Shown here: positions 17,078 to 25,710 of the stretch, piece by piece | How the letters are laid out: every line of letters starts with the position of its first letter | How positions within the stretch are numbered: the first letter of the stretch is position 1 | From: JBJMHZ01 sp045807125 | Lineage (GTDB): Bacteria; Actinomycetota; Actinomycetes; JAWWOL01 | Assembly: GCA_045807125.1 (NCBI GenBank) | Contig: JBJMHZ010000005.1 | Location: 253,866 to 317,865 of the forward strand | Direction of reading: 5' to 3' | Length of the DNA: 64,000 bases | Translations under genes and position numbers: made by a program | The notes under the pieces: model-generated | What the model was told of the DNA's origin: nothing | Seen by the model: only the letters and a program-made list of their open reading frames with translations | Databases searched by the model: none

Positions 17078-17581
17078 ATGTCACTCCCTCCAATTAATAC
17101 AATGTTCGCGCTCGAAGAAATACGGCGGGCAATCCGCGAGCGAGCCAAGATAGCATCTTACTATGCTAGCGAAGAGGCTCGGCTTATCAGGCCACGTCGT
17201 AATCCAACCCAACTCGCTCATGATCATGTATGGCGACTGGCGGAGTACGTCGAGAGGAGTGGCGACACAAGCATCCAGATCGCGGTGGAGGGCCAAATTG
17301 ATACGCAGGACCGCAGCAGCAGAGGTCAGGCCCATGTGGGCGCATGGATGATCACCAATGCGGCCGCAGTCTTCGCGAGCAACTATCGAACCACGGCAGT
17401 CTTTCCACACGAGCGCACAAGCAACCTATCTGTTCGGACGAGCGGGCTGCTCCAATCAGAGACCGTGATCCGCTTTTCGTGTGATGACGTTGCCTGGCTG
17501 GGAGCCTATCTCGGTAGCTCGAAGATCGGCGAATTATTCGCAGGCATATGGGCCGAGCGCGTCGAGCGCGCGACTCGGTAG
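17078..17581 (+). CDS. Hypothetical protein
   Basis: 167 residues from ATG 17078, with GGAGT upstream. An N-terminal amphipathic helix (ALEEIRRAIRERAK) is followed by a mixed region with few motifs. No membrane segment or catalytic signature seen. G+C is lower than in the chromosomal genes. Confidence 0.45.
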   Translation: MSLPPINTMFALEEIRRAIRERAKIASYYASEEARLIRPRRNPTQLAHDHVWRLAEYVERSGDTSIQIAVEGQIDTQDRSSRGQAHVGAWMITNAAAVFASNYRTTAVFPHERTSNLSVRTSGLLQSETVIRFSCDDVAWLGAYLGSSKIGELFAGIWAERVERATR

Positions 17582-17628
17582 GTATTTAGGTGATGCTAGG
17601 CGACCGACTGCTGCAAGAAGAAGCCCCC

Positions 17629-17645
17629 GAGAGGTTGTACCTCTC
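17629..17645. terminator. Short hairpin between convergent genes
   Basis: GAGAGGT (17629-17635) and ACCTCTC (17639-17645) pair perfectly around a TGT loop, between the convergent genes ending at 17581 and 17670. A bidirectional terminator is plausible; no T-run. Confidence 0.4.
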
Positions 17646-17669
17646 AGGAGCGCAGGGACGTGATCCTTA

Positions 17670-18041
17670 TCAAGGCAGGCGAGAACCCGGCCCCCAATGA
17701 GCCAGGGCTTCGTCAACTCTGAGCCTCAGTGACTGCTCTCGGACGATCGATTCGTCGCCCGTCAATGATCCGACTGCCGATGCTATGATGATCGTATCAA
17801 ATAGTTGTCGAACCTCCGTAGCTAGTCCAGTGCTAGGAACATCGACGGGCCCAGGACTGTGACGGTAGAGGTCAATGAGGATCTCGATGACGCCCTCCTC
17901 CCCTAGGTCATCAAGTTCTCGTAAGGCAATCGATTCAAGCGTGCACGCGTAGTAGTGATTGAGCTCGTCAAGCCGCACTTGAGGACCGTGGATGAAGCGG
18001 TCGCGCACACGGTCCACGTACCTGCGGAAGGGTGTTCGCAT
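17670..18041 (-). CDS. Hypothetical helical protein
   Basis: 123 residues from ATG 18041, with GAGGA upstream. Predicted all-alpha, starting with basic MRTPFRRYVDRVRDRF, with acidic stretches later (RELDDLGEEGVIEILIDLY). No known motif. Downstream of the 371-residue orphan on the same strand (68-base gap), so possibly co-transcribed. Confidence 0.45.
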   Translation of the reverse strand: MRTPFRRYVDRVRDRFIHGPQVRLDELNHYYACTLESIALRELDDLGEEGVIEILIDLYRHSPGPVDVPSTGLATEVRQLFDTIIIASAVGSLTGDESIVREQSLRLRVDEALAHWGPGSRLP

Positions 18042-18109
18042 TTACTATCCTCACGATTCTCGATGAAGAAGCCCCTTTGATCATCTCAAATCGGCGTGGA
18101 ATTGCAATA

Positions 18110-19225
18110 TCACTCACTCTCCTCATGCGCCAAATAGCTACGTTCGCGCCCAGGGGTGCGGAATTCCTCGATCAGTCCTCGGATGTGGGCATCGGCCGCA
18201 TGGCGCTCCGTCCTGTACCATTGCTTTATTCGATCGAAGTCCTCTTCTACTGCCTGACCGAACAAGTCGCAATGCCTAATGACTAGATGCACGTCGCATC
18301 GCTCGTCAGGTCGCTGAAGATCGCAACGACAGAGTGAGAGCCAGAATTCTGCCTTGACCATAAAATCATCTAGTCCCGTTGCGCCCGCCACGGCATCAAA
18401 GAAGAGATACGCTTCCTTGTGCTCTAGCAGGGCATAGAGAACGCGCAGCTTTCCCATGTACTCATCGGGGTATGGGTCATGATATTCGATGCGTTCCGCG
18501 CTATCAACCATCTGCTCGCCGGCGCTTTCGGCGACAGTTAACCACATTGGGCCGTGCCGGTCGAAGAACCGTTGCCTAAGGTAGCTGAACTCCACATTCC
18601 AGAACATCGCCTGCCGAAAATACTTCCGCCACGATGGCATGGCCGAGGCTCGTTGTTCTAGTGCCGTCATAAGATCGGTCTGCAAAGCGTATGCAGTGGT
18701 CTCCATCCTGAAATAGTGGTCTCGGAACAATTGCAGCCAGTAGAGGGCTACGCTGTGTGGGACATCGCCGCCTACCTCCATCGTCCGTGCGCCCCCCAGG
18801 ATATCCTCCGCTCTATCCAGCTCTAGGATTTGCTGTGCAACGAGTCGTCGAAGACCCGGCTCGACCTTCATGCGAAACCACCGGTCCTGCACACCGCTGG
18901 CCTCTTGAGTGGCTCGGCGAGCTTTGGCCGGCGGCAATTCGCTAGTCTTGTAGTGGACGCCAAAGAGCATCTTCGCGTAGGTGCCCTCTTGGGTCTCCGG
19001 CAGCTGCTCTACCGCCTCCCATACGACGCCTACTATTGCCTGAGCTGCACCCAACGGGGTGTCGACCCGCACCCTGTGTCTTACGACGCCAAGCCCTCGC
19101 AGGGTAGACAGGCGGGCAAGCAGGGGCTCCACACCTAGTTCGTTACGACCGGCTTCACGAACAAGGGCAATCTCGTCGGTCAGCGAGTCCAGCCTCTTGT
19201 TCCAGTCGAGCGTGCCAGAAGACAT
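18110..19225 (-). CDS. Hypothetical helical protein, 371 residues
   Basis: Full-length frame from ATG 19225. Rich in helices with conserved-looking aromatic patches (HYFRMETTAYALQTDL, WRKYFRQAMFWNVEFSYLRQ). No signal peptide, membrane segment or catalytic motif. Function unknown; it lies between the defence-type cargo and the mobile module. Confidence 0.5.
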   Translation of the reverse strand: MSSGTLDWNKRLDSLTDEIALVREAGRNELGVEPLLARLSTLRGLGVVRHRVRVDTPLGAAQAIVGVVWEAVEQLPETQEGTYAKMLFGVHYKTSELPPAKARRATQEASGVQDRWFRMKVEPGLRRLVAQQILELDRAEDILGGARTMEVGGDVPHSVALYWLQLFRDHYFRMETTAYALQTDLMTALEQRASAMPSWRKYFRQAMFWNVEFSYLRQRFFDRHGPMWLTVAESAGEQMVDSAERIEYHDPYPDEYMGKLRVLYALLEHKEAYLFFDAVAGATGLDDFMVKAEFWLSLCRCDLQRPDERCDVHLVIRHCDLFGQAVEEDFDRIKQWYRTERHAADAHIRGLIEEFRTPGRERSYLAHEESE

Positions 19226-19348
19226 GGCCCTAGCTTACTGCCAGCTCCATGCCAGCTCGCACCCTTCCTAGTGCATTGAGCCTTGCTGAGACTCCGAGAA
19301 GCGATGGATGTGTCTCAGGGGTCATGCCCTTTGGCGGAAGGATGCGGC

Positions 19349-19540
19349 ATGCAGGCTGACAAGGGAATCATCATTGCAAGACGAGGCGCAACAGGATCGA
19401 CACTCGCCAAGATTGAACGAGAAGGCTGGTGCTGCGCGCAATGCGGAGGCAGCTTCTGCAACCACGTTTCCTCGAAACGCTGTCCGAGCTGTAACGCGCA
19501 CAAGCCCATTGCCGCGCACAGACGGCAGGAGGAGAATTGA
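19349..19540 (+). CDS. Small zinc-ribbon-like protein
   Basis: 63 residues from ATG 19349, which has GGAAGGA 6 bases upstream; in-frame starts at 19283 and 19304 are weaker. The pattern WCCAQCGGSFCNHV...KRCPSCNA gives two Cys pairs able to bind zinc. The rest is basic. May bind nucleic acid; unknown family. Confidence 0.4.
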   Translation: MQADKGIIIARRGATGSTLAKIEREGWCCAQCGGSFCNHVSSKRCPSCNAHKPIAAHRRQEEN

Positions 19541-19583
19541 CCATATACCGCCTACCTGTTCCACGTCCTACCGGAGTGGACCA

Positions 19584-19868
19584 GTGACCGACCACCTGCC
19601 GGCTCGCCGCTCGGCTTGGGACTTGGTGCGGATGCCACGCGAGGTCGCCCGCGCGCTGACCCAGGCGGAGCAGTCGGCGGCTGTCCAGGCCGCCCGGATC
19701 GAGGCGGTCTCCTACGTCACGGCCACCGGCTACCAGGCGGTCGCGAACTTGAGCGATCTTGAAGCGCGGCTCATCACCCGCTCGCCGCTGGCCGAGGCGC
19801 GGCTGCGCTTCATCGGGGACACGGGCGCGGCTCGGATCGCCGAGATCATCGAGCGGACCCGGCCATGA
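19584..19868 (+). CDS. Small helical protein of the mobile module
   Basis: 94 residues from GTG 19584; the frame is open upstream but the coding character begins here. Helical, Ala-rich (ALTQAEQSAAVQAARIEAV, then LSDLEARLITRSPLAEARL). It looks like an accessory gene of actinobacterial integrative elements; function unknown. The stop overlaps the next ATG by four bases, indicating an operon. Confidence 0.55.
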   Translation: MTDHLPARRSAWDLVRMPREVARALTQAEQSAAVQAARIEAVSYVTATGYQAVANLSDLEARLITRSPLAEARLRFIGDTGAARIAEIIERTRP

Positions 19869-20098
19869 CGGTCCTGCGCTACGTCATCGCCGTCGTGGTG
19901 CTGCTCGGCCTGACCGGCTTCGCTCTGGTGGTGGTGCCGCTGCTGGCGAGCAGCGCAGCGCTGATCCAGCGAGCGCGGCGGGCGGACATCCGGACGCGCC
20001 AGGTCGAGGCGCAGATGGCCATCCTGCGGGTGGAGCAGGACACTGAGCGCCGGCTGTGGTCGGCCGCCATCGACAGCGACCGCCGGAGGTCGCGGTGA
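19865..20098 (+). CDS. Small single-pass membrane protein
   Basis: 77 residues. One transmembrane helix at about 5-30 (YVIAVVVLLGLTGFALVVVPLL), followed by a charged helix of about 45 residues. ATGA overlap with the preceding gene and GTGA overlap with the next. Possibly part of the membrane complex of the ATPase encoded further on. Confidence 0.6.
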   Translation: MTVLRYVIAVVVLLGLTGFALVVVPLLASSAALIQRARRADIRTRQVEAQMAILRVEQDTERRLWSAAIDSDRRRSR

Positions 20099-20277
20099 GC
20101 AACGGCCGAGCCGGGAGTCCGCTCGGGCTGGTGATCCGGCTGCTGACCACGGCGTTGGTGACTTGCGTGGCGGTGCGGCTGGTGGCGTGGCTGGTCTGGC
20201 CGCTGCTGCCGTGGCTGATCGGCGTCTTGGTGGTGGCGGTCATGCTGCGCCTGGCGCTCGGCGCGCGTCGCCTGTAG
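20095..20277 (+). CDS. Small membrane protein
   Basis: 60 residues from GTG 20095, overlapping the previous stop. Nearly all hydrophobic, with two likely transmembrane helices (LLTTALVTCVAVRLVAWLV and LPWLIGVLVVAVMLRLAL). Unknown function, same operon. Confidence 0.55.
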   Translation: MSNGRAGSPLGLVIRLLTTALVTCVAVRLVAWLVWPLLPWLIGVLVVAVMLRLALGARRL

Positions 20278-20458
20278 CGATTCACAAAGAGGCGTCGATC
20301 AGCGCGGGTCATTTCTGGAACTACGCCTGATCACTGTTGATGGCCGTCTGCGGTAAAAGGCAAATAGACAGTCGTGATGCGAGGGGGCTTGCTTTTCTAT
20401 GCCCTGAGGCCGCGGACGGCGGTCAACACTTGGTCAATTCCTAAGGAGGGGTAACGAC
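20278..20458. other. Intergenic region in the mobile module
   Basis: 180 bases of lower G+C. It ends with AAGGAGG (20442-20448), the ribosome-binding site of the next small gene. A promoter is possible (TTGATG at 20337) but no good -10 box is seen. Confidence 0.35.
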
Positions 20459-20614
20459 TTGGGCCAACGCAGCCAACACATTCATATCGAGGTCGTGCAG
20501 CGCGAAGAACCTGTCATCGAGTTGTACGTGCGCGCGCTGTACGCCATGGCGCGGCGCATGGTGGCGGAAGAGGAGGCAGGCAAGCGCCGCACCGACGCGG
20601 GAGGCGCGGCGTGA
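20459..20614 (+). CDS. Small basic/acidic protein with TTG start
   Basis: 51 residues. TTG 20459 is preceded by AAGGAGG with 10 bases between. The peptide contains EEPVIELYVRALYAMARRMV and ends at a TGA that overlaps the GTG of the TraG-like gene (GTGA). The strong ribosome site and coupling support translation. No known family. Confidence 0.55.
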   Translation: MGQRSQHIHIEVVQREEPVIELYVRALYAMARRMVAEEEAGKRRTDAGGAA

Positions 20615-22809
20615 CGGCGCTGCTCACCCTGCTCATCCTGCTGGGCGTCGGCGCGCTCGTTGCGCTCGTCCTCGTGCGTCACGCAGCCAGCGAGCGGTGG
20701 CGCGGCGAGCTGGTGGCCTACCGCCTGCGCTTCCCGCGCGGCCTCGATGCGGCCAGCGTCACCGCCTTCCTGACCGGCTTGTCAGGCCTGGTCGCGCCGC
20801 GCTGGCGACGGCCGGTCGACGCGCGAGCCGTCGTCCTTGAGGTCGCGGCGACCGAGGCCGGGATCGTGCATCGCCTGCTCGTGCCGCGTCCGCTCGCGCC
20901 GGTAGTGCTGTCGGCGCTGCGGGCGGCGTTGCCAAGCGTCAGCGCGTTGCCCGAGCCGATCGTCGAGCCGCTCCGTTACGTGCTGGCGGCTGAGTTGGGC
21001 TTGGTGACTGAGCAACGTCCATTGCGGCTGGACGCGCCGCAGGAGGTCGGCGCGGCGATCCTGGCAAGCCTGCTGCCGCTGCGAGCCAGTGAGCGGGTCG
21101 TCGTGCAGCTCGCGGTCATGCCGGTCGGGCCAAGCAGTCCTGTCGAGGACAGCCAGCCGACATCCATGCGCGTGCCGGCGAAGCAAGCGTCGGCGCTGTT
21201 TCTGGCGAGCGTCCGGCTCGGCGTGGCCGCCGAACGGGCCCGCAGTCGTAGCCTGCTCGCACGGCTGCTGGCCGCCTTCCATGCCGCCAACGCGCCGGGC
21301 GCGCACCTGCGCCGACGGCTGCTGCCGAGCTGGTGGGTGGCGCGGCTGGTGCGCGAGCGGCGGCTGCCGCTGCTGCGGCGGGCTTGTCTGCTCAATGCTC
21401 GCGAGCTGACCGGGCTGGTGGCCTTCCCGCTCGGTGAGCTGTCCTTGCCGGGCCTCGACTTGGGCGGGTGCCGGCAACTGGCTCCATCGGCGGCTATCCG
21501 CTCGGAGGGGCGGGTTATCGCCACGGCGACCTTCCCCGGCGCCGAGCGGCCGCTGGCGCTGTCGGTGGCCGACTCGTTGCGGCACCTGCACGTGATCGGG
21601 CCGACCGGGGCAGGCAAGTCGACGCTGCTGCTCAACCTCATCAGCCAGGACCTCCAGCGCGGTGCGGGTGTGGTGGTGGTCGACCCGAAGGCCGACCTGG
21701 TAGGGGACGTCTTGGACCGGGTGCCACCGGAGCGGGCAGGCGACGTGGTGCTGCTCGATCCGAGCGACGCGGCGCGTCCGGTCGGGCTCAACCTGCTGGC
21801 CGGTGCTGCGGACGAGCCCGAGCTGGTGGTCGACCAGGTGGTCGGCACGCTGCACAACCTGTTCCGCAGCTCCTGGGGGCCACGCACCGACGACATCCTG
21901 CGGGCCGCGCTGCTGACGCTGGTCACCGAGCCGGGGATGACGTTGTGCGAGATCCCGCTGCTGTTGACCGACGCCAGCTTTCGCCGCCGGTTGGTGGGCC
22001 GGCTGGACGATCCGGTGGCGCTCGGCCCATTCTGGGGCTGGTACGAGGGCATCAGCGAGGCCGAGCGGGCGCAGGCGATCGGCCCGGTGATGAACAAGCT
22101 GCGGGCCATTCTGCTGCGCGAGCGGCTGCGCAACGTCGTTGGCCAGCGCGAGCCGGCCTTCGCCCTCGACCGGGCGGTCGACGAGGGCCGGATCGTGCTG
22201 GTGGCGCTGTCGAAGGGGCTGCTGGGCGAGGAGGCGGCCGCTCTGCTCGGGTCGCTGCTGATCGCGCAGCTCTGGCAAGTGGTGCAGCGCCGGGCGGCGC
22301 TTTCGGCTGCGGCGCGCCGGCCGCTGTTCCTGTACGTCGATGAGGTGCAGGACTACCTGCACCTGCCGACCAGCCTGGCCGACGTGCTGGCCCAGGCCCG
22401 TGGGCTGGGGCTCGGGCTGACGCTGGCGCACCAGCACCTCGGACAGCTCCCACCCCCGCTGCGGCAAGCGCTGCTGGCCAACGCCCGCAGCCGGGTCATC
22501 TTCCAAGCCGGGGCGGACGACGCCCGCGCCCTGGCCCGCGAGCTCGCGCCGCACCTCGGGGCGAGCGACCTGCAAGGCCTCGGCCCGCACGAGGTCGTCG
22601 CCACGCTGTCGGTCGACGCCCGCGTCGCGCCGCCGACCACCGGCCGCACCCTGCCACCACCACCGGCACTCGGACAGGCTGCATTGGTACGGGCAGCGTC
22701 ACGGGCGCAGTACGGCCGACCGGCGGCCGAGGTCGCGGCCGCCATCCGCGCGCGCCACGCCGGGCGTCCGGTCGACGGCGGGCTCGGCCGGCAGCGGAGG
22801 ACGCCATGA
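20611..22809 (+). CDS. TraG/VirD4-like (type IV coupling) ATPase
   Basis: 732 residues from GTG 20611. An N-terminal membrane helix (LLTLLILLGVGALVALVL) precedes a soluble ATPase. Walker A is GPTGAGKST at about residue 330, with VVVVDPKADL after it, and Walker B FLYVDEVQDYL at about 573; a Gln-rich AHQHLGQLP segment and a C-terminal LGPHEVVATL follow, as in TraG/VirD4/HerA-like DNA pumps. Coupling proteins deliver relaxase-DNA complexes to a secretion channel or pump dsDNA themselves. No relaxase is seen nearby, which makes its partner an open question. Confidence 0.82.
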   Translation: MTALLTLLILLGVGALVALVLVRHAASERWRGELVAYRLRFPRGLDAASVTAFLTGLSGLVAPRWRRPVDARAVVLEVAATEAGIVHRLLVPRPLAPVVLSALRAALPSVSALPEPIVEPLRYVLAAELGLVTEQRPLRLDAPQEVGAAILASLLPLRASERVVVQLAVMPVGPSSPVEDSQPTSMRVPAKQASALFLASVRLGVAAERARSRSLLARLLAAFHAANAPGAHLRRRLLPSWWVARLVRERRLPLLRRACLLNARELTGLVAFPLGELSLPGLDLGGCRQLAPSAAIRSEGRVIATATFPGAERPLALSVADSLRHLHVIGPTGAGKSTLLLNLISQDLQRGAGVVVVDPKADLVGDVLDRVPPERAGDVVLLDPSDAARPVGLNLLAGAADEPELVVDQVVGTLHNLFRSSWGPRTDDILRAALLTLVTEPGMTLCEIPLLLTDASFRRRLVGRLDDPVALGPFWGWYEGISEAERAQAIGPVMNKLRAILLRERLRNVVGQREPAFALDRAVDEGRIVLVALSKGLLGEEAAALLGSLLIAQLWQVVQRRAALSAAARRPLFLYVDEVQDYLHLPTSLADVLAQARGLGLGLTLAHQHLGQLPPPLRQALLANARSRVIFQAGADDARALARELAPHLGASDLQGLGPHEVVATLSVDARVAPPTTGRTLPPPPALGQAALVRAASRAQYGRPAAEVAAAIRARHAGRPVDGGLGRQRRTP

Positions 22810-22948
22810 GCCGGGCGCTTGGTTGTCCGGTCGCCTGTCCGATCGCGCGCGTTCCAGCTACGAGTTCTGGCCGGTCAGCCGCGCAAGCACGAGCAGTTTG
22901 GCCAACGACTCATGCGCTCTCCCGTCTGCTGATCTGGGAGACGCACGC

Positions 22949-23758
22949 ATGAGCGGCCGCTACGTCACCACCACCCGTCTCGCCGCGCTGGCTGGCAGTC
23001 TCAGTCCGCAGGCCTGGCAGATCCTCGGCTCCCTGGACCGGGTCCGCATCGCCAGTGGTAGGCAGTTGGAGCGGCTGCACTTCGCCAGCGTGCCGTCGCC
23101 CGAGCGCCAGTGCCGTCGACTGCTGCGCGAGCTGACCGAGCGGGGCGTCATCATCCGTCTGGAGCGTCGTGTCGGCGGAGTGGAGCGGGGCAGCGGCTCC
23201 TACTGCTATGTCCTGGCCCGCACCGGGCAGCGACTGCTCGACCGGCCCGGCCCAGCTGGACGCGGTCGGCAGCGGCGTCCCTGGACGCCCGGCCTGCCGT
23301 TCCTGCGGCACAGCCTGGCGGTAACCGAGACCTACGTGCGGCTGGTCGAGGCCGAGCGACGCGGCGCGTGCGAGCTGCTCGACTGGGTGGGCGAGCCCGG
23401 CTGCTGGCGGCGCTTCACGGCGGCCGGCGGCCCGCCGGCGGTGCTGAAGCCGGATGCCCTCGTGCGGCTTGCGTTGGGCGACTACGTCGATGCCTGGTTC
23501 CTCGAGGCCGACCGGGGCACCGAGAGCCCGGCCACGCTCGTCCGCAAGCTGGACGCCTACCGCGCCTACTGGACGAGCGGGCGCGAGCAAGCCACGAACG
23601 GCGTCTTCCCCCGCATCCTGTGGCTGGTGCCGGATGCTGCTCGGGCCGAGCTGGTGCGCGAGCTAGCGGATCAGCAGCCGCAGGCCGCCGGACGGCTGCA
23701 CCTCGTGCGCCCCTTCGATGAGCTGGTGCCGACGGTGCTGGCGGGAGCGGACGCATGA
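22949..23758 (+). CDS. Replication-relaxation family protein
   Basis: 269 residues from ATG 22949 (GGGAG upstream; the frame continues back to 22823 without a good site). N-terminal winged-HTH (ASGRQLERLHFAS, then CRRLLRELTERGVI) followed by a PD-(D/E)XK-like core: LKPDALVRLALGDYVDAWFLEADRG with D and E around residues 170-190, and a Lys/Tyr-rich helix. This matches the Replic_Relax family found on actinobacterial plasmids and integrative elements, proposed to act at replication origins. Overlaps the methyltransferase gene by ATGA. Confidence 0.8.
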   Translation: MSGRYVTTTRLAALAGSLSPQAWQILGSLDRVRIASGRQLERLHFASVPSPERQCRRLLRELTERGVIIRLERRVGGVERGSGSYCYVLARTGQRLLDRPGPAGRGRQRRPWTPGLPFLRHSLAVTETYVRLVEAERRGACELLDWVGEPGCWRRFTAAGGPPAVLKPDALVRLALGDYVDAWFLEADRGTESPATLVRKLDAYRAYWTSGREQATNGVFPRILWLVPDAARAELVRELADQQPQAAGRLHLVRPFDELVPTVLAGADA

Positions 23759-24732
23759 GCGGCGCGCCTCGCAACACCATCCTGATCGGGGACGCGCTTA
23801 CCCGGCTGCGGGCGCTGCCGACCGCCAGCGTCGATTGCGTAGTGACCTCGCCGCCGTACTACCAGCTGCGCGACTACGGCGTGACCGGCCAACTCGGCCT
23901 TGAGGCGAACGTCGACGACTGGGCAGAGGCGCTGCGGCTGGTGCTGGCCGAGGTCGGGCGGGTGCTGGCGCCGACCGGCAGCCTGTGGCTGAACCTGGCC
24001 GACAGCTTCTCCCGCCATCCCCGCTACGGCGCGTCGGCCAAGAGCCTGCTGCTCGCACCGGAGCGGATGCTGCTGGCGCTGGCCGAGGACGGCTGGTTGG
24101 TGCGCAACAAGGTGGTCTGGGCCAAGCCCAACCCGATGCCGAACCCGGTGCGCGACCGGCTGACCTTGACCTACGAGGTCGTGTACCTACTGGTGCGCGG
24201 GCCCCGCTACTTCTTCGACCTCGACGCCATCCGCGCGCCAGTGGGCAAGCCGGTCGAGCGGATGCACGCCCGGCACGCGAGCTGGGCCGCGCCGCTCGCG
24301 AGCGACCGCGACTGGCTCAAGCGACCCGGCGCCGACCGTAGCGGCCACCCGCTCGGCAAGAACCCCGGCGACGTCTGGACGATCCCGCCGCAGCCGTTCC
24401 GGGGCGCGCACTTCGCCACTTTCCCCGAGGCGCTGGTACGGCGGCCGCTGCTCGCCACCTGCCCGGAGGCCGTCTGCACCGCCTGCCGCCAGCCGTGGCG
24501 ACGCCGACCCAGCGCCGTGGCCCAGCCTGGGCCGCTGAAGCCCTGCGGCTGTGATGCCCCTGCGGTGCCGGGTCTGGTGCTCGACCCGTTCTTCGGCACC
24601 GGCACCGTCGGCGTCGTCGCCACGCAGCTCGGCCGGGACTGGCTCGGCATCGAACCCAGCCCCGCCTACGCCGAACTGGCCCGGCAGCGCCTTGGACACA
24701 ACAGCACCGAGCCGATGCGCGCGGCGGCGTGA
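23755..24732 (+). CDS. Beta-class DNA methyltransferase (N4-cytosine or N6-adenine)
   Basis: 325 residues. Catalytic motif IV VVTSPPYY at about 30-37 precedes the AdoMet-binding motif DPFFGTGTVG at about 277-286, the beta-class order. The SPPY form is typical of N4-cytosine enzymes but occurs in N6-adenine ones. Between them a Cys-rich insert (CTACRQPW ... CGC) probably binds zinc. No restriction partner lies beside it, so it may be an orphan that protects the element from host restriction or marks its origin. Confidence 0.85.
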   Translation: MSGAPRNTILIGDALTRLRALPTASVDCVVTSPPYYQLRDYGVTGQLGLEANVDDWAEALRLVLAEVGRVLAPTGSLWLNLADSFSRHPRYGASAKSLLLAPERMLLALAEDGWLVRNKVVWAKPNPMPNPVRDRLTLTYEVVYLLVRGPRYFFDLDAIRAPVGKPVERMHARHASWAAPLASDRDWLKRPGADRSGHPLGKNPGDVWTIPPQPFRGAHFATFPEALVRRPLLATCPEAVCTACRQPWRRRPSAVAQPGPLKPCGCDAPAVPGLVLDPFFGTGTVGVVATQLGRDWLGIEPSPAYAELARQRLGHNSTEPMRAAA

Positions 24733-24810
24733 GCCTCCCCGCTGTCGTGCGGCCGCAGGCGTCACCGATCCCCGGTGGCCGGCCGCACCAGCAGCGAGGA
24801 GGAACCGTCC

Positions 24811-25149
24811 ATGACGGAAGCACCAGGAGGAACCGGCGGCGTCAAGACCTTCGCCGTCCGGCTGCCGGACGCCCTGCACGATCAGCTCACCCTCATCACC
24901 CGCCTGGAGAACCGCAGCCTGAACGCGGTCGTCCGGGAGGCGATCGAGGCGCTGATCCAGCAGCGGCGAGCCACCGGCGATTTCGCCCAGCGGGCTCAGG
25001 CGGCGCTCGATGAGATCGAGCGGGAGGCCGCGGCGCGGCGGGCGGCCATCCAGTCGCTGTTCGGCGAGCAACCGCCGGCTGATACAGCGAGGGCCGAGGG
25101 CGAGGGGCAGCCGCAGCCGTCGCGCAAGCGGCCATCGGCTCGCCCGTAG
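24811..25149 (+). CDS. Ribbon-helix-helix protein
   Basis: 112 residues from ATG 24811, with GAGGAGGAA upstream. VKTFAVRLPDALHDQLTLI, then NRSLNAVVREAIEALI form a classic ribbon-helix-helix DNA-binding unit, followed by a charged helix and a basic tail. Likely a transcription or partition/relaxosome accessory regulator of the element; the target is unknown. A strong terminator follows 15 bases after its stop. Confidence 0.75.
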   Translation: MTEAPGGTGGVKTFAVRLPDALHDQLTLITRLENRSLNAVVREAIEALIQQRRATGDFAQRAQAALDEIEREAAARRAAIQSLFGEQPPADTARAEGEGQPQPSRKRPSARP

Positions 25150-25163
25150 TCGGCGCGCAACAC

Positions 25164-25195
25164 CTGGCGGGAAGGGCTCACGCCCTTCCCGCCAG
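25164..25195 (+). terminator. Strong hairpin after the ribbon-helix-helix gene
   Basis: CTGGCGGGAAGGG (25164-25176) pairs perfectly with CCCTTCCCGCCAG (25183-25195) around a 6-base loop. It closes the transfer-gene operon; the following DNA is AT-rich and carries a new promoter. Confidence 0.75.
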
Positions 25196-25266
25196 TACCA
25201 CAACAAGAATTGGCGACACCCACAAAAAGCCAACCCGGAAATGAACCGAAAATCGGCAAGAAACTG

Positions 25267-25295
25267 TGGACCGTCGTCAACGTCGAGAATAAAAT
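25267..25295 (+). promoter_or_regulatory. Predicted promoter of the Xre/ImmA/recombinase operon
   Basis: TGGACC (25267-25272) and TAAAAT (25290-25295) are 17 bases apart, 26 bases before the Xre ATG, in an unusually AT-rich patch. Half-sites TTGGC/GCCAA (25210-25233) upstream could be operators for the Xre protein. Confidence 0.45.
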
Positions 25296-25320
25296 AGGAA
25301 CCAAGAAAGGAAGAAACGAT

Positions 25321-25710
25321 ATGGCATCAACGCACGATCAACCGGAACGAACGCTCGGCTACCGCGTCCGCGAGCTGCGCCAAGGCATGGGCCTGAGCCT
25401 GCGCGGGCTGGCCAGCCGGTCCGGGGCCGACGCCAGTTGGCTGTTGAGGCTGGAGCGCGACGAGTACCGCGCACCCGACCCGCGGCTGCTCTGGCAGGTG
25501 GCCCAGGCCCTCGGCATCGAGGTCGAGGAGCTGTACCAGGCCGCTGGCTACAGCGACGGGCTGCCCGGCCTCGCCCCCTACCTGCGCGCCAAGTACCAGC
25601 TGCCGGAGGCGGCCATCGCCCAGCTGGAAGCCCACTTCCAGCTCATCAACGACAAGTACCAACGAGAAAGGGGGAACCAAGATGAAGAAGACGATTACGA
25701 CGCTGCGTGA
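25321..25710 (+). CDS. Xre-family helix-turn-helix regulator
   Basis: 129 residues from ATG 25321, with AAAGGAAG upstream. HTH_3 fold: LGYRVRELRQGMGLSLRGLA, SRSGADASWLLRLERDE (recognition helix), then LLWQVAQALGIEVEELYQAAG. The acidic tail (EEDDYD) follows a linker helix. Together with the ImmA-type protease overlapping its 3' end it forms the repressor/anti-repressor pair that controls excision in many integrative elements: the protease cleaves the repressor after damage or a signal. Confidence 0.85.
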   Translation: MASTHDQPERTLGYRVRELRQGMGLSLRGLASRSGADASWLLRLERDEYRAPDPRLLWQVAQALGIEVEELYQAAGYSDGLPGLAPYLRAKYQLPEAAIAQLEAHFQLINDKYQRERGNQDEEDDYDAA

